Shown: piece by piece, positions 27,413 through 37,426 of the stretch | How the letters are laid out: the number at the start of each line of letters is the position of its first letter | Numbering within the stretch: position 1 is the first letter of the stretch | NCBI RefSeq assembly: GCF_030733685.1 | Contig: NZ_JASHIM010000019.1 | Location: 25,879-89,878 of the forward strand | Reading direction: 5' to 3' | DNA: 64,000 bases | Source: Roseovarius sp. MMSF_3281 | GTDB lineage: Bacteria > Pseudomonadota > Alphaproteobacteria > Rhodobacterales > Rhodobacteraceae | Translations under genes and position numbers: made by a program | Notes under the pieces: model-generated | Database searches by the model: none | Told to the model about the DNA's origin: nothing | The model's input: the letters and a program-made list of their open reading frames with translations, nothing else

Positions 27413-27554
27413 AGATACCTGGAATGCTCGAGCAGCACACGGTTCTTCATGGTCTTATGCCACCTTTCGATCTTTCCTTGGGTCTGCGGATGGTGTGGTG
27501 CCCCACGAACGTGATCCATACCCTTGGCATCGAGATAGTCGGCCAGATCGGACG

Positions 27555-27745
27555 CGGCCTAAAGCATGCGACCATTCACCTGAGAGATATCCGGCAGCCT
27601 TGAAGTAGTTCCAGCATTCTTCCGTTGAGAAGAGGTCACAGATTTCGGTGAAGGTTCGTGCGCCGATCCTGCGCAGGTGTGCTTTGAGTTTGGAGAACGC
27701 CATCCCGATGGGGTTCAGGTCGGGGCTGTAAGGCGGCAGATTAGA
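27555..27745 (-). pseudogene. IS630-family transposase, C-terminal fragment
   Basis: The reading [20 protein letters not shown] followed by [10 protein letters not shown] and [11 protein letters not shown] is the C-terminal DDE region of IS630-family transposases (the catalytic Glu normally at NPIE is changed to Gly here). Several codons are missing between GARTF and EICDLF. No upstream catalytic part is attached, so it is inactive. Confidence 0.85.
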
Positions 27746-27782
27746 GGGGTCAGAAAAGGCCCCAGTGGGGCGTTTTCCCCCG

Positions 27783-27902
27783 ATTAAAGCGTTTCGCGAA
27801 AAACCTGAATCACAGATTTTCGCGAAACGCAGTGCTCCGCTCAATCGTTGCACGCGTTCCGCCTTTCGCCGATGTCTCAGGTTAAAGGCGGAACGCTTTA
27901 AT
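27783..27902. mobile_element. 120-bp MITE-like element with two hairpins
   Basis: The element begins ATTAAAGCGTTTCGCG and ends with the near reverse complement CGGAACGCTTTAAT, giving terminal inverted repeats that match over about 27 bp with a few mismatches. Inside are two perfect hairpins: 14 bp (GCGTTTCGCGAAAA, 27789-27802, with its complement ending 27830) and 13 bp (GCGTTCCGCCTTT, 27854-27866, with its complement ending 27896). If TA at each end is target duplication, this fits a non-autonomous IS630/Tc1-type insertion. Its first 32 bases recur at 20813-20844. Confidence 0.75.
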
Positions 27903-28110
27903 GGAACCGGCCAATTGCATCCGGGTGCGCTTGAACGCCGGTCGCGTCTGCCAGCGCACCGGCCAGTTCAGGCATGGTCATATCGCCGTCCTGTTCAATC
28001 AGCTCAATCAGAAATGAGCGATGCGGATCAAGCTTGCCTTTGCCGCCAAAGCACAAGTTTGCAACAGGGCCCTTCCCGCCCTCACAGCGGAAACAGGCAC
28101 CTATGGCCAC
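27903..28110 (-). pseudogene. IS630-family transposase, N-terminal fragment
   Basis: The minus-strand reading GGKGKLDPHRSFLIELIEQD, then [18 protein letters not shown] and a final IGRF, is the helix-turn-helix region of IS630-family transposases. It is cut at the MITE-like element (27902). The C-terminal fragment lies on the other side of that element, but about 150 residues of the catalytic core are missing between them. Confidence 0.8.
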
Positions 28111-29037
28111 GACCGTCTTCTTCGACCCAGCTTGGATCGCGCGTCGCGCAGGCCTCGCGTGCCCAAGGGCAGCGCGGATGGAAGTCGCAGCCCGAGGGCC
28201 GGTTCACCGGGCTCGGCACCTCGCCCGAAAGCGCGATCCGCTCATCCCGCGCCTCCGGATCGGACCCGGGGTTCGCCGCCAGCAGCGCCTTGGTATAGGG
28301 GTGCTTCGGATGAGCGAAGACCTGCTCTGTAGGCCCCTGCTCGACGAAGCGCCCCAGATACATGATCGCCATCTGGTCGGTGACGTGGCGCACAAGGTTG
28401 AGGTTGTGGGTGATGATCAGGATCGCCACGCCGCTGCGCGCCTGCACCTCGGTCAGCAAGTTAAGCACCTCGCCCTGCACTGACATGTCGAGCCCGGCGG
28501 TGGGCTCGTCGGCGATCAACAGCTTGGGATCGAGCGCCAGCGCCCGTGCCACACCGACGCGCCGTGCCTGCCCGCCTGAAAGCTGGTGCGGGTAACGTGT
28601 GGCGAACTCCGCCGGTAGCCCCACCAGCCCCAGCAGTCGCTCGGCCTCGGTCTGGCCCGCCCGTAGCCCGTTGATCCGCAGCGGCTCGGTAACCAGCGAT
28701 TTCACCGTCAGCCGCGGCGACAGCGAGCCAACTGGGTCCTGCCACATCATCGACATCTTGCGCCGCAGCCGGGCCCAGTCGCGTCCCGAGGCCCCCGAGA
28801 TATCGACCCCGTCGAAGCGTATCGAGCAGCCGGAGGATGTCTTCAGGCCGATCAGAGCCCGGGCGATGGTCGACTTACCCGAGCCGCTCTCGCCCACGAG
28901 TCCCAGCGTCTGGCCCGGCTCGAGCGTGAACGAGACTCCGCAGACCGCCTCGAAATCATGGCTCTCGCGGCGCAACGCTGCCTTCAGCCGGCCCTGTCGA
29001 GCATAGCGGATGCGCAGGTCGGTGACTTCCAGAAGGC

Positions 29038-29041
<4 letters not shown>
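28082..29041 (-). CDS. Peptide ABC transporter, ATP-binding protein (DppF/OppF-like)
   Basis: A 319-residue ATPase. Walker A is [16 protein letters not shown], signature LSGGQARRVGVARAL and Walker [13 protein letters not shown]. The C-terminal Cys-containing segment (SGCDFHPRCPWAREAC) is the Fe-S or zinc-like oligopeptide-transporter extension. The start at 29041 was chosen because it overlaps the stop of the upstream ATPase by 4 bp. It is last in the CocE-SBP-BCDF operon. Its 3' end overlaps the IS630 remnant by about 28 bp. Confidence 0.92.
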
Positions 29042-30065
<1,024 letters not shown>

Positions 30066-30066
<1 letters not shown>

Positions 30067-30944
30067 TAGCCGGCCTTTCTCAGCTTGGGATCGAAGATGT
30101 CGCGCAGCGCCTCGCCCATGAAGGTGAAGCCCAGAGTGATCAGGATGATCGGGATTGAGCCGCCGATAACCGGCCAGGGCGAGTTGCGAATGAAGTTGTA
30201 GCCGTCGTTGAGGATAACGCCCCAGGATGGGGTCGGCGGCCGCACCCCCATGCCGAGGAAGCTGAGGCCCGCCTCGGTAGCGATGACCAGCGGCACGTCC
30301 ATCGAGGCAAGGATCAGAAGCGGGCCCAGCACGTTCGGCAGCATATGCACGAACAGCAGCCGCGGCAGGCCAACGCCCATGGCGCGCTCGGCGAGGATGA
30401 ACTCGGCGTTCTTCAGTGCCAGCGTCTGGGTCCGTACGATTCGCGCGTAAATCGGAACTGAGGTGATCGCCACCACCAGCATCACAGTGAACAAGCTCGG
30501 GCCGATGATGGTCACCACGGCCAGGCCGAAGACGATGGTCGGGAACGAACGCAGAGCGTCGAAGATAAGCAGCAACAAATTGTCGAGCCAGCGCGGGCCC
30601 AGCCCGGAGATCAGCCCCAGCAGCAACCCGGCGCTCAGCGCCGCGGTCAGCGAGGCGGCGGCGACCAGCATAGCAATGCGTCCGCCGGCGATAACCCGGC
30701 TGAAGATGTCGCGACCGATGTTGTCGGTACCCAGCCAATGCTCGGCCGAAGGCGGCGCCATGCGCGGGCCGGTCATGATGGCAGTGGGATCATAGGGTAC
30801 AATCCACGGCGCAAAGATCGCCGAGCCTACAATCAGCGCCACCAGCACAAAGCCGATCACCCCGGTGCGGTTACCCGACAGTACGTGCAGGCTGCGCGCC
30901 AGCAGGCCGGGTTCGGGCAGTAGGCTCTGGGTTGCGTCGGTCAT
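30066..30944 (-). CDS. Peptide ABC transporter, permease (DppC/OppC-like)
   Basis: A 292-residue permease with an N-terminal helix, the OppC-type TGPRMAPPSAEHWLGTDNIG loop (target GTDxxGRD) and the EAA loop AERAMGVGLPRLLFVHMLPN. The start at 30944 has AGGAG upstream and follows the TAA of the other permease by one base. It pairs with the next gene to form the channel. Confidence 0.92.
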
Positions 30945-30945
30945 C

Positions 30946-31884
30946 TTACAGCTCCTCTCGCTGGCGTGGGTCAAGCCAGGCGATCACCAGATCCGAGATC
31001 AGCGTGGCCAGCACGATGATGCCGGTGGTCACCAGCACCGCGCCCAGCACGATGGGATAGTTGCGCTCGTTCACCGCCTGCACGATCAGTGCGCCGATGC
31101 CGGGGCGGGCAAAGATCACCTCGACGAAAACCGCCGCCGAGAAGAGATGCGCCACACCGGTGCCGATCAGCGTCACCGCAGGCTGCACCGCGATTTTGAG
31201 GATGTGCGAACGGGTAATCCAGGCGTCGGGCAGGCCATAGGCGCGGGCCATGCGCACATGCGGCTGGCCCATCACCTCGAGCATCGAGGCGCGCACGACC
31301 CGCGCCACGTAGCCGACCCACGACACGCCGATGGCAAAAGACGGCAGGATCAGATGCGTGACCCCGTCCCAGAACCCCTCACCGGCGCCGATGGCGGGCA
31401 GCCAGCGCAGCCAGACCGCGAAGACCAACACCGAGTAGAGCGCCATGACGAAGGCCGGAATCGAGATTGTGCCCACCGAGATCACCCCGGTCAGCGTGTC
31501 CAGCCAAGTGTTGCGCCGCAGCGCCGAGTAACAGCCGAGCGCAATGCCCAGTACGGCGGCCCAAAGGATCGAGACGGTGATCAGGATCAGCGTGTAGGGC
31601 AGCTGCTCGAAGACGATCTGCGACACCGCGCGTCCAGTGAACACGTCCTGCCCCAGATCGCCGCGCAGGATGTTGCCGAAAAAGGTGACGATCTGCAGCA
31701 GAAGCGGCTGGTCGAGTCCCATGGCGACGCGGGTCTGCTCGATCAGCTCAGGCGTGGCGCGCGGCCCCAGGATCATCACCGCCGGATCGCCCGGCACCAC
31801 GTGCAGCATCAGGGTCAGCATGGAGACCGCGACCATGACGATCACGACCGAAAGGACGAGCCTTTGAGTTGCGTAGAATATCAC
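30946..31884 (-). CDS. Peptide ABC transporter, permease (DppB/OppB-like)
   Basis: A 312-residue permease with the family N-terminus (YATQRLVLSVVIVMVAVSML) and VPGDPAVMILGPRATPELIE loop, and the EAA loop ARAYGLPDAWITRSHILKIA. It lies 20 bp after the binding-protein gene and two bases before the DppC-like start. Confidence 0.92.
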   Translation of the reverse strand: MIFYATQRLVLSVVIVMVAVSMLTLMLHVVPGDPAVMILGPRATPELIEQTRVAMGLDQPLLLQIVTFFGNILRGDLGQDVFTGRAVSQIVFEQLPYTLILITVSILWAAVLGIALGCYSALRRNTWLDTLTGVISVGTISIPAFVMALYSVLVFAVWLRWLPAIGAGEGFWDGVTHLILPSFAIGVSWVGYVARVVRASMLEVMGQPHVRMARAYGLPDAWITRSHILKIAVQPAVTLIGTGVAHLFSAAVFVEVIFARPGIGALIVQAVNERNYPIVLGAVLVTTGIIVLATLISDLVIAWLDPRQREEL

Positions 31885-31904
31885 GGGTCGCGGTCTCCCT
31901 TCAC

Positions 31905-33497
31905 TTACATGTCGCCGTCGAAGCCCAAGAACAGCGGGCGACCGTCCGGGCGCAGTGCGGGGTCCAGACCTTCGCGATACATCACTGGACTGCCTTCATG
32001 GGTGATGAACTTGTAGGCGCCGCTGTTTTCCATGAGCTGCTGCATGGTCCGGTACATCTCGGCACGTTTCTCGCCGTCGGTCTCACTGAGCGCCTGCTGG
32101 TGCAATTGGTCGAACTCTTCGTTCGAGAAGCGTTCCCAGTTCCACACGCCAACCTGATCGGTGACGAACCAGCTGGTAGCGTAATAGGGGTCGGGCAGCA
32201 TCGAAAACCGGTTGAGCACAAGCTGCATGTCCTTCCAGCGCTCGCCTTCGCTCTCCATGCCCAGCGTCCAGAACGAGCCGGAGTCCTGTACGTTGATCTG
32301 TGTCTGGATGCCGATCTGAGCCAGCTGCGCCTGGACCACCTCGGCCATGGTTTTCCAGACTGTGGCGTTCAGCGCGTCGATGGTTAGCGGTTCGGAGGGC
32401 GGTCCGCCAGCAGCCTCAAGGAACTCACGCGCCTTGTCGAGATCACCTGCGACCGGCACCGAGGGGGTTTCGCGGTGGCCTGGCAGGCCCGGTGCGATCA
32501 TCCCGGTGGCCGGGGCGGCCTCGCCGAAATACGCGGCGTCGATGATCTGCTCGGCATTGATCGCATACTGGATCGCCTTGCGCAGGTTCTTGTCGCCGAG
32601 CGCCGGGTTGTCGAGGTTCATGCCCAGCCAAACATAATAGAGCGAGGGATATTCCTCGATCACCGTATCGGCGGGCGGATTGCCGCGGTACTGCGCCAGC
32701 GACGACAGGGTGATCTCGGTGTAATCGAGATCGCCGGCCTCATAGGCGCGCTCGGCGGTCTTGGTGTCGTCCATCGGCAGGATACGGATCTCATCAAAGC
32801 CCGGCGCCTCGCCGGTCCACTCGGGGTTGCGCACAAGGTGCACATACTGGTTCGGCTTCCACTCCTTCAGGATGTAGGGGCCCGAAAAGGCCGGCGGCTC
32901 CATGCCGAAATTACCGCCGCTCTCGGTCGCCTCCATCACTGCTTTCTTCGAGACGATGTGCCCAGTGCCATAGGGCAGCGTGATGCTCCACAGCGGCTGG
33001 AATGGCTCCTTCAGGACGATGGTTCCCTCGTAGGTGCCGGTCACCTCAACATGGTCCAGCGGCCCCCAGTCGCTCTTGACCGGGCTATCGTGCTCGAGCA
33101 CCCGCTCGAAGGAGAACTTCACGTCTTCGGCGGTCATCTCGCCATAGCCGCCGGTGAACATGATCCCCGGTTTCAGCTTGAAGCGAATGTGGGTGTCGTC
33201 GATCTGCTCGATTTCTTCGGCGGCCTCCAGTTCCCAGTCGAATTCACGCCCCGGTACGTAGCGCACCAGCTTGGAATAGATACAGTTCATCACGTCGACG
33301 TTGTAGCCGTTCTGGTAGAACCCCGGGTCGAGCGCGTCGATGTCGGCATAGGAACTGACGCGCAGCACCTTGCCGGACTGCGCCCAGATGCGCGAGCCAA
33401 GCGGCATGGTGGCCGCGGCGATCCCGGTGGCAGTGGCACCGCGAAGGAAGGCACGACGGTCGATACCCGGGTTTGCGGTATTGGTCTGATCGGTCAT
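31905..33497 (-). CDS. Peptide ABC transporter, extracellular solute-binding protein family 5
   Basis: A 530-residue precursor. A twin-arginine-like signal (GIDRRAFLRGATATGIAAAT) precedes the SBP_bac_5 fold (ADIDALDPGFYQNGYNVDVM, then FKLKPGIMFTGGYGEMTAED). The start at 33497 gives a GGGAG ribosome-binding site and places the RR motif at the N-terminus. Binding-protein ligand is unknown; the adjacent hydrolase and DppBCDF suggest a peptide or N-acyl/amide compound. The Tat motif suggests export of a folded protein. Confidence 0.9.
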   Translation of the reverse strand: MTDQTNTANPGIDRRAFLRGATATGIAAATMPLGSRIWAQSGKVLRVSSYADIDALDPGFYQNGYNVDVMNCIYSKLVRYVPGREFDWELEAAEEIEQIDDTHIRFKLKPGIMFTGGYGEMTAEDVKFSFERVLEHDSPVKSDWGPLDHVEVTGTYEGTIVLKEPFQPLWSITLPYGTGHIVSKKAVMEATESGGNFGMEPPAFSGPYILKEWKPNQYVHLVRNPEWTGEAPGFDEIRILPMDDTKTAERAYEAGDLDYTEITLSSLAQYRGNPPADTVIEEYPSLYYVWLGMNLDNPALGDKNLRKAIQYAINAEQIIDAAYFGEAAPATGMIAPGLPGHRETPSVPVAGDLDKAREFLEAAGGPPSEPLTIDALNATVWKTMAEVVQAQLAQIGIQTQINVQDSGSFWTLGMESEGERWKDMQLVLNRFSMLPDPYYATSWFVTDQVGVWNWERFSNEEFDQLHQQALSETDGEKRAEMYRTMQQLMENSGAYKFITHEGSPVMYREGLDPALRPDGRPLFLGFDGDM

Positions 33498-33642
33498 TAT
33501 GATACTCCCTATGATCTGGCCGTTTCGGCCTTCGTTGGTGGTGTCGGGTGGGGACATTACCCAGGCAAGGGGCCCACCCAATTACCGGGATCTCCGGCGC
33601 AGTATTTCATGTCCCGGCGCGAGGCGCAGCGCCGGCTGCCGG

Positions 33643-35649
33643 TCACGCGAAGTCACGCGGAATTTCGCATAGCCACTCCTGCTCGTGGGCGACCGCCTCG
33701 CCTTCCTTCGCGACGAGCTTCGCCTTGATGACGAAATGCGTGGCGGTGGCGGTCATCTCGGTCTCGGTGCGGCTCGACATCCGCCAGTCGCCGCGCAACA
33801 TATCTAGATCCCAGACAACATGCCCCTTGAACGAGCGCCAGTCGGTACCGCTGAAGGAATAGGTCTCGACGCCGCAGGCCCCGATGGTTAGCCCGTTGTC
33901 GGCGATGCGGATGCGGCCGTCGTCGTCGGTGATCCGCACCACGGTCTCGCCGGTGGCCAGATCCTCACTGACCACCCAGTCGGAACGACTGGGCGCCAGC
34001 ACGTCCTTTTCCATCGGCGCTGCGCCCTTCGGCGTGCCGAGATCGCGCGGCTTCGGGTCGTCGGTGGCGGCGCGCAGCGGCAGGACCAGTCGGCTCGCTG
34101 CGGCCTTGACGCGCAGCGTCACCGGCTCGGGTGACGGCCAGGCGATCGGGAAGTAGCTGGTGGAGATCGCCAACCGTAGGCGGTGACCGGCGCGGAAAGT
34201 CTGCGCCACGTGCTTGAACGGCACAGTCGCGGTGTAGACCTCGCCGGGCACCAGCGCCTCGGGTGTCTCGTGACTGTCGCGGTGCGTCAGGTTCAGCAGC
34301 CCATAGCTGACCCGCGTTGCCGCGCCACCGGGCGCCACGTCGACAAGGCGCGCCGCCACTTGTGCCACCGGCTGATCGACGCTGAACGTCAGCACCAAGT
34401 TGGTGTCACCGGCGATCTCCAGCGCGGACTCCAGCGGCGCGGTCTCGAACACCAGGCTGCCGGCGTCGTCGCGGCGCTGGTCGACCGGCTGGTCGCCGGG
34501 CTTGGCGTAAGAGCACCACTTGCCCCCCGCGATGCCGGTGCCGAGCGGCGAGCGGATTTCGCAGGTGCCGACCGGCGCGTCGTCCTGCCCCAGCGAGCCG
34601 TCCGCGCCAAGCGCGAATCCTGTGCGCGCCACGTTCGGCGAGGGCCAGCTCGGCTCCTCGATCCAGCGGCCGTCGCGATGGGCATAGAAACTGGCGGGAT
34701 CGGCGTGGTCTTGCATGTAGAGGCGCAGCTGCGGCTCGTCCATGATGCCGGTCTCGATGCCCTTGAGCCACTGGTCCCACCAGCGCAGCTCCTCGCCGTT
34801 CCAGTCGATCGCCGGCCCCGGCACACCGATGTGCGGGTACTTGTGTGACCAAGGGCCGACGAGGCCCTTTCTCGGGCCTTGCAGCGACTCCATCAGACGG
34901 AACACTGTGCGGCAGTAGCCGTCGGCCCAACCCGACACGGCATAGACCGGCACCTTGATGCGGCCGATGTCCTCGCAGACCGACCCGTGCTTCCAGAAAT
35001 TATCGCGGCGCTGGTGCTCGGCCCAGGTTTTCAGCCACAGGCCCGAGCCGGTGAGCCGCTGCATCCACATCTCGCGCCACTTCTCGCCCACGAGCTCAGG
35101 ATCCGGTGGCAGCGTATTGATGGCGAACATGTGCGAGGCCCATGAAATCTGGTCCACCACCATGGTGCCGCCCATGTAGTGCACGTCGTCGGCATAGCGA
35201 TCGTCGGTCGAGGCAATCGACACCACGGCTTTCAGGGCGGGCGGCTGCAGTGCGGCGACCTGCAAGCCGTTGAAGCCACCCCAAGAAATGCCGACCATGC
35301 CGACGCCGCCGTCGCACCAGTCCTGCGCCGCGATCCAGGCAATCACGTCGCAGCCGTCTTGTAGCTCCTGCGCGGTGTACTCGTCGACCATCAGCCCTTC
35401 AGACTCGCCGGTGCCGCGCAGGTCGACGCGCACGTAGGCGTAACCGCGGGCCGCGATATAGGGCGCGCGCACTGCGTCGCGGGCCAGCGTGCCATCGCCC
35501 TTGCGGTATGGCAGGTATTCGAAGACCGCCGGCACCGGCGCACCGTCCGCCGGGCGCCAGATGCGCGCCGCGAGGATGCAGCCGTCCGGAAGCGAGATTT
35601 CGACGTGGCGTTCCTCGATGACCTCGTGAAGCGGGCTGTGCTGGTCCAT
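33643..35649 (-). CDS. CocE/NonD family hydrolase (X-Pro dipeptidyl-peptidase-like)
   Basis: A 668-residue cytoplasmic serine hydrolase. The alpha/beta-hydrolase core has the nucleophile elbow GISWGG with Ser122. An oxyanion-type Tyr lies in EYLPYRKGDG (residues 44-53). Likely acid and His are in SGWADGYCR and GPWSHKYPH. The C-terminal 220 residues form the jelly-roll domain of this family (FETAPLESALEIAGDTNLVL). It probably cleaves a peptide, amide or ester taken up by the downstream transporter. It is first in the operon and divergent from an XRE regulator. Confidence 0.88.
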   Translation of the reverse strand: MDQHSPLHEVIEERHVEISLPDGCILAARIWRPADGAPVPAVFEYLPYRKGDGTLARDAVRAPYIAARGYAYVRVDLRGTGESEGLMVDEYTAQELQDGCDVIAWIAAQDWCDGGVGMVGISWGGFNGLQVAALQPPALKAVVSIASTDDRYADDVHYMGGTMVVDQISWASHMFAINTLPPDPELVGEKWREMWMQRLTGSGLWLKTWAEHQRRDNFWKHGSVCEDIGRIKVPVYAVSGWADGYCRTVFRLMESLQGPRKGLVGPWSHKYPHIGVPGPAIDWNGEELRWWDQWLKGIETGIMDEPQLRLYMQDHADPASFYAHRDGRWIEEPSWPSPNVARTGFALGADGSLGQDDAPVGTCEIRSPLGTGIAGGKWCSYAKPGDQPVDQRRDDAGSLVFETAPLESALEIAGDTNLVLTFSVDQPVAQVAARLVDVAPGGAATRVSYGLLNLTHRDSHETPEALVPGEVYTATVPFKHVAQTFRAGHRLRLAISTSYFPIAWPSPEPVTLRVKAAASRLVLPLRAATDDPKPRDLGTPKGAAPMEKDVLAPSRSDWVVSEDLATGETVVRITDDDGRIRIADNGLTIGACGVETYSFSGTDWRSFKGHVVWDLDMLRGDWRMSSRTETEMTATATHFVIKAKLVAKEGEAVAHEQEWLCEIPRDFA

Positions 35650-35762
35650 GTGGCGGCGTCCTTTCGTATCCGTGCCACAGATCGTGACATACGCAGGACA
35701 GCGTCACAATTTCGCGTGATGGCGCAGATTGACTTTCTTAGTGCATCAGGTAGCTTCAGGTC

Positions 35763-36569
35763 ATGTCTACTGACCCGGTTTCCGCCAACCTCAGCTTCGC
35801 CTGCACGCTGTTCCCGTCCATCGCGCATGTTTGCCGGCGCATTGGGATCAATCGTCAGCAGTTCAACAAGTACCTCTCGGGTGCCGTCCGCCCATCGCGC
35901 CACAACATGCGCAAGATCTGCGATTTCTTCGGGGTGACCGAAGCCGAGCTGCTAATGGAACCGGCGCGGTTCACCAATCTGATTTCGCTGCGCCGCCGTC
36001 CGGGTGGTGAGGTGGAGGCAACGCCGCTGGGCCCGACGCTGAAACGGCTCAATCAGTTCTCCGAACCACTCGACCGCTACTGCGGCGGCTACTTCCGCTA
36101 CTTCCATTCCTACAGCAATCCCGGGCTCATCATGCGCTCCTACGCGCAGATCACTCGCAAGGACGGCTTTTACCTGTGGAAAAACATCGAGCGCGAGGCC
36201 TCGGTGCAGGGCGGTGCGCATGGCGTCTTCAAGTACGAAGGCGTGGTGTTCTTTCTCGGAGAGCGGATCAACGTAGTGGAAAACGAGGCGGTGCTGTCCT
36301 CCTCGATCACTCAGATGATCCTGTATCCCTCCTACAATGCGGGGATCGACTACCTGCTGGGCATCCAGACCGGCGGACCGCTGAAGCGCGGACGCAAACC
36401 TGCCGCCTCGCGGGTAGTGCTCGACTACTTGGGGCAAAACGTCGATACCCATCGGGCTATGGCGCAATGCGGTCTGTTCCCACCGGAAGCGCTTGATCCC
36501 CGGATCGTGCAACTCGTGCGCAACGACATGGCACCCGGCGCTTGGACCTTTGAGGTCGAACAGCTTTGA
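35763..36569 (+). CDS. XRE family regulator with an unrecognised C-terminal domain
   Basis: A 268-residue protein. Residues 19-62 form an XRE/Cro-type helix-turn-helix (CRRIGINRQQFNKYLSGAVR, then RKICDFFGVTEAELL). The following 200 residues match no domain I recognise; they have an alternating beta-rich central part (KDGFYLWKNIEREASVQGGA, GVFKYEGVVFFLGERINVV) and a charged C-terminus. It is divergent from the CocE-ABC operon, which it likely controls. The ligand could be the operon substrate; this is inference. Confidence 0.85.
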   Translation: MSTDPVSANLSFACTLFPSIAHVCRRIGINRQQFNKYLSGAVRPSRHNMRKICDFFGVTEAELLMEPARFTNLISLRRRPGGEVEATPLGPTLKRLNQFSEPLDRYCGGYFRYFHSYSNPGLIMRSYAQITRKDGFYLWKNIEREASVQGGAHGVFKYEGVVFFLGERINVVENEAVLSSSITQMILYPSYNAGIDYLLGIQTGGPLKRGRKPAASRVVLDYLGQNVDTHRAMAQCGLFPPEALDPRIVQLVRNDMAPGAWTFEVEQL

Positions 36570-36678
36570 CATGGCAAACGGCACTGCTTTTGCCGGGTAT
36601 AGATGCGGGGGTCCGTTGCACTAGCGGAGTCGTCACGTTACCCGAAAGGGGGTGGCGTTAGCGCCATTGATATTGGCC

Positions 36679-36819
36679 TCAGGCGACGCTAGCGGTGGCT
36701 TTCCACGCACGGCGAGCTTCCATCAGGTGGTAGCGAATGATCAGGGCCGCGTGACTGATCTTCTCCGCATGTCGCAGTATCTGCAACTTGCGCTGAACCT
36801 CGCGTTGACCCTTGGTCAT
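36679..36819 (-). pseudogene. 46-codon remnant, transposase-like N-terminus
   Basis: An ATG at 36819 with AGGAGG upstream starts MTKGQREVQRKLQILRHAEK, similar to the N-terminus of IS481-family transposases, then runs into IIRYHLMEARRAWKATASVA and stops. The tail recurs in inverted orientation at 37196-37255. The frame ends far before any catalytic region, so this is probably a truncated insertion-sequence end, though a functional micro-ORF is not excluded. Confidence 0.55.
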
Positions 36820-37162
36820 TAACACCTCCTGCTTCCCAAACTTGGGAGGTTAAAGAAGATGTCTCGCGAATAACGGCATATCTACAAATTGGAACAACTA
36901 CGGGCTACCCGTGGGAACACATCCCCCGGCGGAACCACAAGCACGACAGGCGCTGAAGCGGATCAGCCAGCGAGTCGCAGAACGCACTGGCGATATCTTT
37001 GACCCCCGCCAAGTTCGGAAACAGGACCGGCGCGATGTCCATGTTCAAAGACCGTCTGGTCGCCTGAAGTGAAACGATAAAGCCCACCTATTCGGGCCTC
37101 AAACATATTTGCAACAGAGCCCCGAGAACAGCCATTTGCCAGTCCGAAAGCGAGAGCGCGTG

Positions 37163-37255
37163 ATGCAGGGCCATCGCTGGCGCACCGCCCTAGCCATTCG
37201 CTACCACTGGATGGAAACACTTCGCGCGAGGAAAGCAGCCGCCAGTATTGCCTGA
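37163..37255 (+). repeat. Inverted second copy of the remnant tail
   Basis: The plus-strand reading ends AIRYHWMETLRARKAAASIA and stop, closely similar to the tail of the minus-strand frame at 36679-36740. The nucleotide sequences also match in opposite directions over about 60 bp. The two copies flank about 340 bp. Confidence 0.6.
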
Positions 37256-37340
37256 AGCCAGCATCAAAAGCACTGGCCGCACCACCTTCGGTTAACGTGA
37301 CAACTCGCCATTTTCTTCGTTTGCGGCCATGATGGCGTGA

Positions 37341-37364
37341 CTATTGTGTTGAACAGTATATACT
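37341..37364 (+). promoter_or_regulatory. Candidate GntR operator upstream of its own gene
   Basis: CTATTGTGTTGAACA (37341-37355) is followed by the perfect palindrome AGTATATACT (37355-37364). Similar pieces, CTATTGTTGAACAATA (reverse of 45174-45189) and TATATACT (45145-45152), occur upstream of the ABC operon at the other end of the gene cluster. The shared elements suggest one regulator controls both. Confidence 0.45.
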
Positions 37365-37426
37365 AATTGTCTTACGAAAATGGCGACGGTCTTCGTCTTG
37401 AATGCAGAAGAGGAGTGCGATTTTCT

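Larger units (their letters stand above)
36570..37426. other. Spacer with inverted duplicated gene fragments
   Basis: About 860 bases between two plus-strand regulator genes. It holds a minus-strand small frame at 36679-36819 and a related plus-strand frame at 37163-37255 in inverted orientation, with about 340 bases between them that show no gene. The GntR promoter lies at the right end. The rest was not recognised. Confidence 0.6.

Noticed and set aside
27783..27902. CRISPR-like repeat unit
   Set aside because: Only one full copy and one partial copy exist, with no regular spacers; a MITE-like element explains it better. No CRISPR array was seen in the window.
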